The notes under the pieces are model-generated. The model saw only the letters and a program-made list of their open reading frames with translations. It had not been told where the DNA came from and ran no database searches. A stretch of 35,029 bases of DNA. Source: Candidatus Rifleibacteriota bacterium. Lineage in GTDB: Bacteria; Muiribacteriota; Ozemobacteria; Ozemobacterales; Ozemobacteraceae. Positions 26,489 to 35,029 of this stretch are shown in pieces; position 1 is the first letter of the stretch; every line of letters begins with the position of its first letter. The DNA is taken from assembly GCA_015233155.1 (NCBI GenBank), contig JADFYG010000006.1, positions 1 to 35,029 of the forward strand, written 5' to 3'. The translations under genes and the position numbers were made by a program.

Positions 26489-29400
26489 ATGGCTGATTCT
26501 GAAAGCATGAACCGTTCACGGTTGAATCCGCGGTTTCTGGTGCTGACGCTGATTCTAAGCGTGTTGCCGTTCTTATTATTGTTGATGGATGTCAATGATG
26601 CGCGGCGACTGCAAACGGAGGATGTTAAGCGGCGCCGTTTGGCGGAAATCAGGCAGATTGGCGCGCGATTCCCGAAAATCACTACGCCCGTTTTTTGGGC
26701 GGAAGAAATGGCGCGTCGTTTGAGAGCCCGTGTTGAAAAGACAATGAGGGATGTTCCAATCACCCCGGAGCGGCTTGCCGCTGCATTCGACACGTCCTGG
26801 GACGGCGCTCATCCGGCGGGTATAACGGGGGGACGGCTTTGGGCGATGTTTTTTCCGGATAACCAGCTCGACATTACCGTGCCCCTTCTTGTTGGAAAGC
26901 GTCTGGAATCAACGACTGGCTGGCTATTTTCACATCTTTTGAATGGCCTGATCCGCGACTATCTGCATCTGACGAGTGAGCTGGATGTCAGTGATTTCGT
27001 GAGCAGATACAGAAATATTTTCGGGGCAGGCACGTCACGAAAACTTCTTTCTCGCGATCAGTGCGGAACGGCTTTCAACGTCATTTATCAGGGAGAATTC
27101 GGCATCGCCGTCTGGAACGTGATCATGGGGAGAAACCGTCCGATCGGCATCTTTCTGATGATTATTCCGACTGGCGATCAGGCTTATCAGACTGCGCGGA
27201 ACGCTGCTATTCTCAACTGGCATACACTTTTTCCCGGAGTCCGGGTACGTCCGGGATTCATTCCCTTCCGTGTTTCTCCCGCCGATGTCGGTGCTCCTCC
27301 GGTTTTACATTCCGACGTCGCAAAATTTCCGTCTGCCCGGCGTATTGCACGATGTCTGCAAAGTGAGATGCGAATTGCTGTCCGACGGGGCAGTCCGGCG
27401 ACCGGCTTTCCGCTTATGCCGACATACCGGCTGCTTGAACCTGTTTCCGATGGTCCGTGGTGGGGACTGCCTTGTCAGATGGCTCCGCTGAGCGGGGGCA
27501 TAGGTCTTTTACTTACGCCTGCACCGCATATCGTTCCTATGTTTTCGGAGCATCTCGCGAAGATCTACGGATTTCTGCTGGCGGTTTTCTGGCCATGTTT
27601 TCTGGCATGGATTGCGACCGGAAGACCCTTGCCGACACCCGGTGTTCGCATGACACTTCTTCTCTGGTTCGCCGGTCTCGCCGCGACTCCGGTGGCTTTG
27701 ATTATCGGCTCCGGGGATCGTTTACAGCTCGATCTGGCATCTAATCTCCGCGACCGACTCGACCGCGTGATCTCCTCCACTTTGCAAAAAATAGATACGG
27801 GAAGTGTCCGTATCGACATGAAGTTCGCCCAGATCTGTCGCTCCATGGTGCGCTTGCCGCGTCTTGGAGAGCGCATTCAGCGGAGCCGGGAGCATCCGGA
27901 TGAAGGCAACAAAATTCTGAATGATCTCTGGCGCATGTGTCCGCCGGAAATGTCCGTTCAGGGTATTATGATCTTTGGCCACGGAAGCTATGCTCTCACC
28001 CGCTTTTCGCCGGATATGAACTCCGATGTGGCTTCGACCTCTGAGTGGTACAGTCAGGGGATCGCCGGGGATTTTCTGCGCAGAGTCGATCCGGTACTCG
28101 CGAAAGAGTATGATAAAAAGCAGACCAGAGTATCTTCAGCGACCAAACTGGGTCAGATTGGATTACTAGACAAGAATAAAGGGCTTCTGGGCCACCCCAA
28201 TACTGTTGATATCTGGTCTACGGGTACCACTAAGCTGCTCAGATATTTCAACCTGATCCGACGTGGCGGCAACAGTGAATATGCCATTATGGTCATCTGG
28301 AATCAGGATAAGGCTTATGTTCCATATTTGCAGAAAGCACTTCTCAGGGCCGTTCATGAACGAGGAGGAATCGCTCTGGCCGCCTTCAGGATAAATTCCG
28401 AAAGGCGTGAACTTGTATTTCGGGCGGGGAATTCCAATCATCTTGCCCTGATGGCTCGCCGTCTCGCCGCATGGGGACTTCCATCAGAGGCTGATGGAAT
28501 GAGGATGTCTCTGGTGGCGACTCAAAAAATTTCCGGTTTTCAGCTTGCTGCGGTTGCTCCACTCGGACCGCTTAATGCGAGAATTAGTGCTGAGCGCGCT
28601 CATTCGATTTTTTCTCTTGTCCTTCTTGCAATTCTGATTGCAGGCGGAGCTGCACTGCTTTCACAGCGTCTTGCGTTGCCGATCATGAGTATGACTGAGG
28701 CGCTGGTATGTATTTCCGCCGACAACCTTGATGTCAGTATAGATGAAGGTCGGGGCGACGAACTCGGCGACGCGGCCCGCAAGCTGGACGCGATGACGGC
28801 TCGTCTGCGGGAACGGCGTATGATGAGCCGTTTCGTCGCCCCGCAAGTGCGCGATGTCGTAGCCCAGGGTGATCTTGATAAGGCATGTGTGGGAACCGAG
28901 CGTCACGTGGCATTGCTTGTCTCGGATGTAAGAAGCTTTACTGCGATGTCTGAGTCTTATCCTCCAAAAGCTATATTTGACCTTCTCAACGAACATCTGA
29001 AAATCATGACAACTGTTATTCAGAAGCATGGGGGGGCTGTCGACCGGTTTATCGGAGACGCCATTCAGGCCGTTTTTTACCCCGGTTCAGGCGAATCCAT
29101 GGTCATCCGGGCTCTGAGTGCCGCCAGGGAAATGATGGAAGCCCACACTGGTTTCAGCGAAAAGCGTCGTTCCATGGGACTTTTTGAGTACAGGATCGGC
29201 GTCGGAGTTGAGCTCGGAACAGTTGTAACAGGTGTCATCGGCGATCCGGAAGTTCGTCTGGATTTTACAGTTCTCGGTGAACCGATGAAACACTGCGCGG
29301 AGCTGGAGGGGGCGTCTAAATTCGGCCGCGCAACGCGCATCATTTGTTCCCCGGAAGTACGCGAGTCGGCTGGCGCATCCTTTTCCTTCATTCCGGCTGT

Positions 29401-32400
29401 TGATCCCGACCATCAGAATGCATGGGAAATTTCTTCCGATGAATCTTGCGGCGATGAGTTGCATGAAAATGGTTCCGCAAGTGTTCTCGAAGATGTGAAT
29501 ATTCATGAAAGAATGAATATTGCGGCGAAAGAATTGAACGGGAATAATTCTGGTAAGAACGACCTCAATGCGGGCGAGGAATGTCTCATTCCTGCACGGG
29601 AAAGCAACAGCATTCGTGGCGCGTCATCTTCGATCGGCTTTATCCGCATTTTTTTTCTGCTCATTTTCTGGATGCTTCCGGTTTTCCTGATATGTTTTGT
29701 TTTTCACTCACTTGAAGTTGGCGAAATAGAGCGCGGGCTTCGGGATATCAGAGCAAAATTGGAAGAGGATCGCAAGAAGGCTGAGGCGGGCCAGGAGCCT
29801 CAGAATCAGATTTCCCTCGACTTGTTTCATCGTCTTAATCGTTTTTCTTCTAAAATCCAAAGCTTGCCGGCAGATGTTCTTGCTGCTCCTCTGGACATGC
29901 AGGCTTCCGTCATCTCCGGTTCGCGCTTATCACCGTCCAGCCCCATCGCAACAGATGCCGTGCGTTCGGACGTTCTAGTGGCACGTGGGAGCCTGCGTGA
30001 TGCGGCATGTGCCGAAATGCAGCGGATATCCCGTCGTTTTGCATCTCCCTCCTGGTACCTGTTCGAGCAATGTTCTGAACGCGAATGGCTTGCCAGTCAA
30101 CCCAGTGTTGAAAGCAGTGTAATGGTTGCATCCGGTGGCATTCCCGTCGATTCACGCTTTACAGACGAATTTGCAAAATGCCTGTTTGCAAGGCTAAAGA
30201 CGTTTATGCTCAAAACTAATGATAAACTCGCTTGCGATTATTATGAGAGTTCGATAGAACCCGACACGGGACTTCGGTCAATCGAGGATGGTTTCATCGA
30301 TGCAATGGGACAACTGGCCCAGATTTCTCCCTTCGGCAAATCGCAATGTTTGATCTGGATTCCCATCATGGATCCTCTGTTCCGGACGGAATTTGAGCGC
30401 GAGAGTGCGAAGACCGGAAGTAAGATTTTCGATGAGCGTCTCATGATGCGGCGTTATCTTATCGGTGGAATTGTCTTATTCATCGATCCCGCGTTACTGA
30501 CACCGGATAATGGCTGGCGTTCCCTGATTGCAAACCTTGCCGCTACTGGCTGTGTAGCGGCTGTGCAGCCCCTTACTCCGGGAAGTCGCGCCATTGTTAA
30601 TCGCAAATTCCGGCTTGACCACGAGCTGCATGCGCGTTTTCTCGAACAGCATTCCAGGGATTCCATGCATCATTGGGAAACCATTGAAACAATAGCTCTG
30701 GGTCGTCCGTCAGTTCGAATGATTCTTGCGCGGCGGTCAGACAATCAGGATAATCCATTTCCAAGGGTAAAGGCCGTGTTGGAGATTCTTGCCGGAGCAT
30801 GGTTCTGTGCGGGATTATGTGCCGCTTTTTTCCTGGGTTTGCTCGGTCGTCCTTTTGCGTTCAGTCTGCGTGGTCAGCTCGGGGGCGCATTTCTGTTTGT
30901 AATGGTTCCGGCTCTTGCGCTTGGAATGATCGCAGTGGAGCGTTCTCTATGTGAAAAGAGTGAAAGGATCGAGATAGACCAGCGACGCCTGCTTATGGAA
31001 ACGGTTTCCGCTGCGGAGGAATCCAGCCACATGTATTTATCCTGTTTCTGTTCCATCCTGGATCATCTTATCATGAATCCGAAGTTTATTTCTGTTATAG
31101 GCAGAATCGAAGCCATGAAGGAACGGGATGCGGATCGCGCATGCCGGAATATAATGTCACTGTTCATGAAAGCCTGCCTGCACAACGGCGTATTCCTGAA
31201 TCGCCCCATGATAAGCGGTATCGGTAATCTGTGTCTGATTTTTGAAGGCTTCAAGCCTCCACCCAGCGCAATATTCATAGAAAAGGGGTTCAGTACATTT
31301 ATTGCCCTTGCCTTGGAATCTCTGAAAGGCTCGTCAGCCAATATTTCCGTTACCGCAGAAAAAAAAGGGGCGGGCGAGAAACTGTTAATGGGATTCGTTC
31401 TGGAAGAATTTTCCAAGCTGTTTTTATCTTTCACGGCCCCGGACTCCGTCATGGACCTGATGTTGGCCCCAAAAGCCTTGAATTATGTAAAAAATCTGGT
31501 CGATCAATCATTTTTCTATCGTCGATTTTTACCCGGACCAGACGGTCCCAGATATGGGTTTGTCTCCACTTTGAGTATGGAAGGTCTCAATTACCTGATT
31601 CTCAATCGTTGGACTATGCCCAGACAGAGTGGCGCCATGGTTATGCCCGTAATTGGTTTCGGTTACAAAGAATCGCCGGCTATTACGCTCACGCGTCCCT
31701 ACAGAAGTTTTCGGGGCAGAGAAGAGAATGACTATCGATTCGAGGACCATGACATGCCTCAAGCCCCGGATATCGCGGAAAGCGTGTTTTGGGCGTCGTT
31801 TGCTGATGCTCCGATTTTTCTCAATCGAAAAAGCGGCAGGCAGAGAGAATTGATGCTATGCGCGCCGTCCAAGGCCATGTCCGATGCGATTCTGACAGCC
31901 GAGGTTCCGATCGGGCTTAAGATGGAGGGGCAGGCAGCCGATGCCGCCTACAGACGGAAAATACTTGCCTGGTTGTTGCTGGCTGCCGCGGTGCTTGCCT
32001 TACAGGTCGCCGGTGAGTTTCTCAAACCCGTGAAAGAGCTTTCAAAAAAAGCCGGCATGATCACAGCCGGCCGATTCGATGCCAGATTGCCTGAGTGGCG
32101 TGGCGGTGAGTTCGGCGTTCTGGCGCGCGCTTTTAACGCAATGGCTATCGGCATCTCCGAGGGGCGACTGCTGAGTCGTTTTGTGTCCGAATCCGTGCGC
32201 GATGCTGCCGTAGATATGAAGCGGGAAGAGGCTGCCAATCGCGGGGAACAAAGAGATGTCACCGTGTTGTTCGCCGGTCTGGCTGACTTCAAGTCGCTGC
32301 TGGTGAATACTCCTCCGGATGCGCTGATCCGGCTGCTGAATCGCTATCTGCAGGTCATGTCGCGGGCTATTCGCGCTAATGGCGGCGAAATAGACAAGTT

Positions 32401-32866
32401 TATCGGGGACAAGATTCTTGCGGTCTTCCACGACGATGCACTCGGCGGGCGCGATAAGGCTGCCGCGGCCGCAGTGGAAGCCGCCATTCGCATGCGCCGG
32501 GACCATGAGCATTTACAGCGACAACTGCAGGGTATCCTTCCCAATCATCTCGGCGTCGGCATAGTGACCGGAACGGTACTGGCCGGCATCATGGGAACTC
32601 CGGATGTCAGGCTTGAATACACGGTAATCGGGGACACGGTGAATCTGGCCTCACGTCTGGGAGATCTTGCCTTACGTATAGATGAATCAGGCATGGTGCG
32701 GCCTGATACAGACGATTGCGTAGGTGGGATTGTCGTGGAATCCTTGGCGGCGGCGGGTTTTGCAAAAACACATGAAACTTTGGCGCGTGATTATCTGCGC
32801 AAACTGGAGTTGCCGCCCATCAAGGGCAAAACCCGATCGGTCGAGGCTTTCGTAGTCTTGTCATGA
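26489..32866 (+). CDS. Giant dual-cyclase receptor 3: two HAMP-linked class III cyclase domains
   Basis: 2125 aa, the most diverged of the three paralogues but with the same order: TM-sensor-TM-TM-sensor-TM-HAMP-cyclase, twice. Domain 1: metal Asp813 and Asp857 kept, Arg853 in place of the adenine Lys, Lys934 in place of the catalytic Asn and Glu938 in place of the catalytic Arg (Asp in the other copies). Domain 2: Gly1930 in place of the first metal Asp; Lys1970, Asp1974, Thr2045, Asn2052 and Arg2056 kept. So the split pattern is conserved even where neighbouring residues drift. Indels relative to copies 1 and 2 fall in the sensors (e.g. a shorter stretch before GFPLMPTYRLLEP and an insertion before IDAMGQLAQI) and in the post-cyclase linker. 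The codon before ATG is TTT, not TTG, which supports ATG starts for all three. Confidence 0.88.
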   Translation: MADSESMNRSRLNPRFLVLTLILSVLPFLLLLMDVNDARRLQTEDVKRRRLAEIRQIGARFPKITTPVFWAEEMARRLRARVEKTMRDVPITPERLAAAFDTSWDGAHPAGITGGRLWAMFFPDNQLDITVPLLVGKRLESTTGWLFSHLLNGLIRDYLHLTSELDVSDFVSRYRNIFGAGTSRKLLSRDQCGTAFNVIYQGEFGIAVWNVIMGRNRPIGIFLMIIPTGDQAYQTARNAAILNWHTLFPGVRVRPGFIPFRVSPADVGAPPVLHSDVAKFPSARRIARCLQSEMRIAVRRGSPATGFPLMPTYRLLEPVSDGPWWGLPCQMAPLSGGIGLLLTPAPHIVPMFSEHLAKIYGFLLAVFWPCFLAWIATGRPLPTPGVRMTLLLWFAGLAATPVALIIGSGDRLQLDLASNLRDRLDRVISSTLQKIDTGSVRIDMKFAQICRSMVRLPRLGERIQRSREHPDEGNKILNDLWRMCPPEMSVQGIMIFGHGSYALTRFSPDMNSDVASTSEWYSQGIAGDFLRRVDPVLAKEYDKKQTRVSSATKLGQIGLLDKNKGLLGHPNTVDIWSTGTTKLLRYFNLIRRGGNSEYAIMVIWNQDKAYVPYLQKALLRAVHERGGIALAAFRINSERRELVFRAGNSNHLALMARRLAAWGLPSEADGMRMSLVATQKISGFQLAAVAPLGPLNARISAERAHSIFSLVLLAILIAGGAALLSQRLALPIMSMTEALVCISADNLDVSIDEGRGDELGDAARKLDAMTARLRERRMMSRFVAPQVRDVVAQGDLDKACVGTERHVALLVSDVRSFTAMSESYPPKAIFDLLNEHLKIMTTVIQKHGGAVDRFIGDAIQAVFYPGSGESMVIRALSAAREMMEAHTGFSEKRRSMGLFEYRIGVGVELGTVVTGVIGDPEVRLDFTVLGEPMKHCAELEGASKFGRATRIICSPEVRESAGASFSFIPAVDPDHQNAWEISSDESCGDELHENGSASVLEDVNIHERMNIAAKELNGNNSGKNDLNAGEECLIPARESNSIRGASSSIGFIRIFFLLIFWMLPVFLICFVFHSLEVGEIERGLRDIRAKLEEDRKKAEAGQEPQNQISLDLFHRLNRFSSKIQSLPADVLAAPLDMQASVISGSRLSPSSPIATDAVRSDVLVARGSLRDAACAEMQRISRRFASPSWYLFEQCSEREWLASQPSVESSVMVASGGIPVDSRFTDEFAKCLFARLKTFMLKTNDKLACDYYESSIEPDTGLRSIEDGFIDAMGQLAQISPFGKSQCLIWIPIMDPLFRTEFERESAKTGSKIFDERLMMRRYLIGGIVLFIDPALLTPDNGWRSLIANLAATGCVAAVQPLTPGSRAIVNRKFRLDHELHARFLEQHSRDSMHHWETIETIALGRPSVRMILARRSDNQDNPFPRVKAVLEILAGAWFCAGLCAAFFLGLLGRPFAFSLRGQLGGAFLFVMVPALALGMIAVERSLCEKSERIEIDQRRLLMETVSAAEESSHMYLSCFCSILDHLIMNPKFISVIGRIEAMKERDADRACRNIMSLFMKACLHNGVFLNRPMISGIGNLCLIFEGFKPPPSAIFIEKGFSTFIALALESLKGSSANISVTAEKKGAGEKLLMGFVLEEFSKLFLSFTAPDSVMDLMLAPKALNYVKNLVDQSFFYRRFLPGPDGPRYGFVSTLSMEGLNYLILNRWTMPRQSGAMVMPVIGFGYKESPAITLTRPYRSFRGREENDYRFEDHDMPQAPDIAESVFWASFADAPIFLNRKSGRQRELMLCAPSKAMSDAILTAEVPIGLKMEGQAADAAYRRKILAWLLLAAAVLALQVAGEFLKPVKELSKKAGMITAGRFDARLPEWRGGEFGVLARAFNAMAIGISEGRLLSRFVSESVRDAAVDMKREEAANRGEQRDVTVLFAGLADFKSLLVNTPPDALIRLLNRYLQVMSRAIRANGGEIDKFIGDKILAVFHDDALGGRDKAAAAAVEAAIRMRRDHEHLQRQLQGILPNHLGVGIVTGTVLAGIMGTPDVRLEYTVIGDTVNLASRLGDLALRIDESGMVRPDTDDCVGGIVVESLAAAGFAKTHETLARDYLRKLELPPIKGKTRSVEAFVVLS

Positions 32867-32977
32867 CTGATCTCAGCGGTGCATACAACCGGACGCTGAC
32901 CTCATTCGTTTTTTCGACATTTTTTCCTGAGATTTATTTCGTGCGTAAAGATACGTAAATACCCCGTATGTGATTTG

Positions 32978-33129
32978 CAGGGCCATTTAATTCTCCCAGG
33001 GTAGGGCGCGACCGCCGGGCGCGCCGAGTCCTATATCTGCAGATTATCACGGCTGGCCCGGCGGTCCAGCCCAGTTGTTGAGTTCGGGCAATTCAAGCCA
33101 TTTTCCGGGGGAGAATTAAAGGGCCCTGC
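32978..33129. mobile_element. MITE-like element, copy B
   Basis: A 152-bp relative of the element at 10196-10350. The terminal repeats 32977-32997 and 33109-33129 are reverse complements at 20 of 21 positions. The internal GACCGCCGGGC (33010-33020) and GCCCGGCGGTC (33056-33066) are identical to copy A. Flanking octamers GTGATTTG (32970-32977) and GCGATTTG (33130-33137) match at 7 of 8 positions, a likely decayed target-site duplication. It has no coding capacity. The element ends only about 16 bases before the candidate promoter of the lipoprotein gene. Confidence 0.72.
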
Positions 33130-33144
33130 GCGATTTGCTGGCCT

Positions 33145-33173
33145 TTGACAGCAGGTGCTGAGTATGATACCTT
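33145..33173 (+). promoter_or_regulatory. Candidate promoter of the lipoprotein gene
   Basis: TTGACA (33145-33150), a 17-base spacer, and TACCTT (33168-33173), preceded by TG one base upstream (33165-33166), giving an extended -10 type. It lies 60 bases before the GTG start. The -10 hexamer itself is weak. Confidence 0.45.
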
Positions 33174-33232
33174 CGTTTACCAATTAAAAGTATACTCCCG
33201 GTAGCTTTAGTATTTTTTGATGGAGGTTCTTG

Positions 33233-35029
33233 GTGAAGCGGATTCTGATATCGAGTTGTTTGGCGATCATCATGATTGTCAGCGTATTTTGTTTGGGATG
33301 TCATAATGCCGGTTATGGTGATTATGTAATTGACAGGGCAAGTGTTCCCAGTGGGGGTCTTGGCGTCATTTCCGGTAATGTCACCGCCTCCGGGGCCATC
33401 TCAGTTTCTTTTCGTGATCGGGCGTCTGTTCGGGCCTCCGTGAACGTTTCTTCCGCCGCCGTTTGGCTGCAGGATAATCCTGAAATTGCCTCAAATACTA
33501 ACGCCAGCGGCACTTACATCCTGGTAGGCGTTCCCTTCGGAAACAACAATCGGGTCGTCGCTAAATTTCAGTTGAAGGATGCTACGGGGCAGATCACCAC
33601 TTATAAAGTGCGTTCCCCAAAACTGGTGGTAACTGATGCGGCGCCGGTTCACGCCGACACCAACCTCGATCTGCAATTGGCGAGTAACACAGTTTCTGGA
33701 ATTCTCCTGGATTCACAGGGTAGCCCGATCCCCTTCGCCGCGCTCGAAGTGTGGGGAGAAGCTTTCCATTCTGACGCCAATGGTCGTTTTGAAGCCCCTC
33801 CGTTGCCACCTCCCGCAGCCTCTGAGACCGCTGTCGAGACGATCACCGTCAAGACTCCCGGCTTTTCAAGTGATCCCATCACTACAAATTTCGGTCCTCC
33901 GGGAACTACTTTTGTCGAAGTGACTGTTCCGAAGGTAACCGAGGCGAATAAACCTCCGCGGATAATGCTGTTCCGCGATCCCTCGGAGGGGTCGGTTCCA
34001 GGCGGCGGAAAAACGACAGTGTGGGCCGTTTATTTTGATCCCGACGGAACTCCAGCCGATCTGCGACCGCTGACCTGGGACATTTCCGATGGATTGGCCG
34101 CCTCATCTTCGACTTCTTTGCCAACCTCATTAAAGACTGCGGTTGATCTTTTCACCACCGGGATTCCGGCGGAAAAGATTGGAATAGAAGCACTTTCCTG
34201 GACTGCCCCGCAGGAAGAGGGTTATCAGGCAATCACGGCTCGAATTCGTGATTTGGCCGGAGTTGAAGCAAAGGGAACCTTGAAGATTCCCGTTGCCAAT
34301 CCTCTGGCTCCTCCCCCGCCTTTGCCGGTAAACCGCCCTCCAGTACCCACCATCCTCGCAACCGGAACGGCGCCGGCCGGCTCACAAGTCACGCTGGAGG
34401 CTCTCCCCAACGACCCGGACGGCAATTTTGGAATGAACTTCGCATGGACAGTGGAGCCCAATGACGGCACTTTCTCGGCTCCCAAGGCCGGACGCACAGT
34501 CTGGACTGCTCCGTTATCAACCGGAACATATCAGCTCATCTGCACTGTAACTGATTCCGCCGGTCTTTCCGGGAAGGCGATTCACAACCTGGTGGTCTAT
34601 CCCGTCGCAACGGTTGCTCCGCCGCCGCCGAATCAGGCTCCGGCTCCCAAGATCGTGAGTCTGCGAACCGTGACCATAGGTCGTGACCTGAGCCTTCAGG
34701 CGATTCCAAATGACCCCGACGGAGACACCGGGCTGACCTATATGTGGACGGCAAGCCCGACCGGGGGAGTTTTTTCATCCATTACGACGGCGCTCGCGAC
34801 CTGGACCGCACCTTCCGCGACAGGTACATACGAACTGCGCTGTGCGGTTTCTGACGGTCAGATAACTGCCACGGCCACTCAGAAAGTTACTGTTATCTCG
34901 GACATACCGGTGAGCGCCCCACGGCGTATTTCGGGGTATGTTCGCGATCAGGCCTCTGATGCGCCGATCGTCGGGGCCTTGGTTGTGATCTCTGGAAGCG
35001 GCATTTATGCTATCACCGATGATCAGGGG
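33233..35029 (+). CDS. Partial lipoprotein with carboxypeptidase-regulatory-like and PKD/Ig-like domains
   Basis: The frame is open from GTG 33233 to the window edge (599 codons, no stop), so the C-terminus is missing. GGAGGT sits at 33222-33227, a good ribosome-binding site. The N-terminus (MKRILISSCLAIIMIVSVFC then LGC) is a signal peptide ending in Cys23, a probable lipidation site although Cys at -3 is atypical. Next come a beta-sandwich with the pattern of carboxypeptidase regulatory-like domains (ending NASGTYILVGVPFG), a second (VSGILLDSQGSPIPFAALEV ... DANGRFEAPPLP), then three PKD/Ig-like repeats, each introduced by a Pro-rich linker and containing an (N)DPDG motif and a closing TWTAPSATGTYELRC-like strand, and the start of another regulatory-like domain (ISGYVRDQASDAPIVGALVV). 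Probably a surface or periplasmic adhesion or structural protein; no enzyme motif is seen. Confidence 0.85.
   Translation, partial: MKRILISSCLAIIMIVSVFCLGCHNAGYGDYVIDRASVPSGGLGVISGNVTASGAISVSFRDRASVRASVNVSSAAVWLQDNPEIASNTNASGTYILVGVPFGNNNRVVAKFQLKDATGQITTYKVRSPKLVVTDAAPVHADTNLDLQLASNTVSGILLDSQGSPIPFAALEVWGEAFHSDANGRFEAPPLPPPAASETAVETITVKTPGFSSDPITTNFGPPGTTFVEVTVPKVTEANKPPRIMLFRDPSEGSVPGGGKTTVWAVYFDPDGTPADLRPLTWDISDGLAASSSTSLPTSLKTAVDLFTTGIPAEKIGIEALSWTAPQEEGYQAITARIRDLAGVEAKGTLKIPVANPLAPPPPLPVNRPPVPTILATGTAPAGSQVTLEALPNDPDGNFGMNFAWTVEPNDGTFSAPKAGRTVWTAPLSTGTYQLICTVTDSAGLSGKAIHNLVVYPVATVAPPPPNQAPAPKIVSLRTVTIGRDLSLQAIPNDPDGDTGLTYMWTASPTGGVFSSITTALATWTAPSATGTYELRCAVSDGQITATATQKVTVISDIPVSAPRRISGYVRDQASDAPIVGALVVISGSGIYAITDDQG

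Larger units (their letters stand above)
32867..33232. other. Intergenic region with MITE-like element and promoter
   Basis: 366 bp without a gene. It holds MITE-like copy B (32978-33129), then a candidate promoter (33145-33173) and the GGAGGT ribosome-binding site (33222-33227) of the lipoprotein gene. T-rich runs near 32909-32930 follow no convincing stem, so I do not call a terminator for the cyclase array. Confidence 0.5.

Noticed and set aside
33636..33923. 95-codon plus-strand frame with Arg/Ser/Pro-rich product
   Set aside because: It overlaps the long open lipoprotein frame, which has a signal peptide, domain patterns and a good ribosome-binding site.
1..35029. CRISPR arrays, tRNA or rRNA genes
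   Set aside because: I saw no regularly spaced short direct repeats and no tRNA or rRNA signature; the repeats present are palindromic and dispersed.

Overview
This looks like a stretch of chromosome from a Gram-negative bacterium with mid-range GC. The tripartite RND efflux operon implies an outer membrane. Genes carry good Shine-Dalgarno sites and use ATG, GTG and TTG starts. I cannot place the organism from sequence alone; the gene mix and small palindromic repeats would suit an uncultured, deep-branching lineage, but that is only an impression.

Layout. Bases 1-588 hold no convincing gene: a possible 23-codon ORF, a hairpin and a terminator-like stem-loop. At 589-6451 lies a translationally coupled operon: TolC-family outer-membrane channel, periplasmic adaptor and RND permease. 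At 6541-8199 is an unrecognised membrane protein built from an internal duplication. On the minus strand, a GT28/MGDG-synthase-like glycosyltransferase (10117-8984) overlaps a four-TM protein (8987-8343) by ATGA. A HAD phosphatase (10447-11124) and a secreted or membrane-anchored oligoendopeptidase F (11405-13294) follow.

Most of the rest (13382-32866) is a tandem array of three paralogous genes of about 2,125-2,143 codons. Each protein has two homologous halves, and each half reads TM - sensor - TM - TM - sensor - TM - HAMP - class III nucleotide cyclase domain. In all three paralogues the two cyclase domains have lost complementary active-site residues. Domain 1 keeps both metal-binding Asp but lacks the adenine-selecting Lys and the transition-state Asn and Arg. 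Domain 2 keeps Lys, Thr, Asn and Arg but has Gly in place of the first metal Asp. This is the division of labour seen between C1 and C2 of mammalian transmembrane adenylyl cyclases, here in bacterial HAMP-linked receptors. The simplest model is one composite active site per polypeptide, controlled jointly by two sensor halves. This is the most interesting system in the window.

The window ends inside a GTG-started lipoprotein-like gene (33233 onward) with carboxypeptidase-regulatory-like and PKD/Ig-like modules.

Small mobile-looking repeats lie between genes: two copies of a ~150-bp MITE-like element with terminal inverted repeats and apparent 8-bp target duplications (10196-10350 and 32978-33129), a 105-bp foldback element (11183-11287), and GGGGCG-type palindromes, one of which lies inside the reading frame of the second cyclase.
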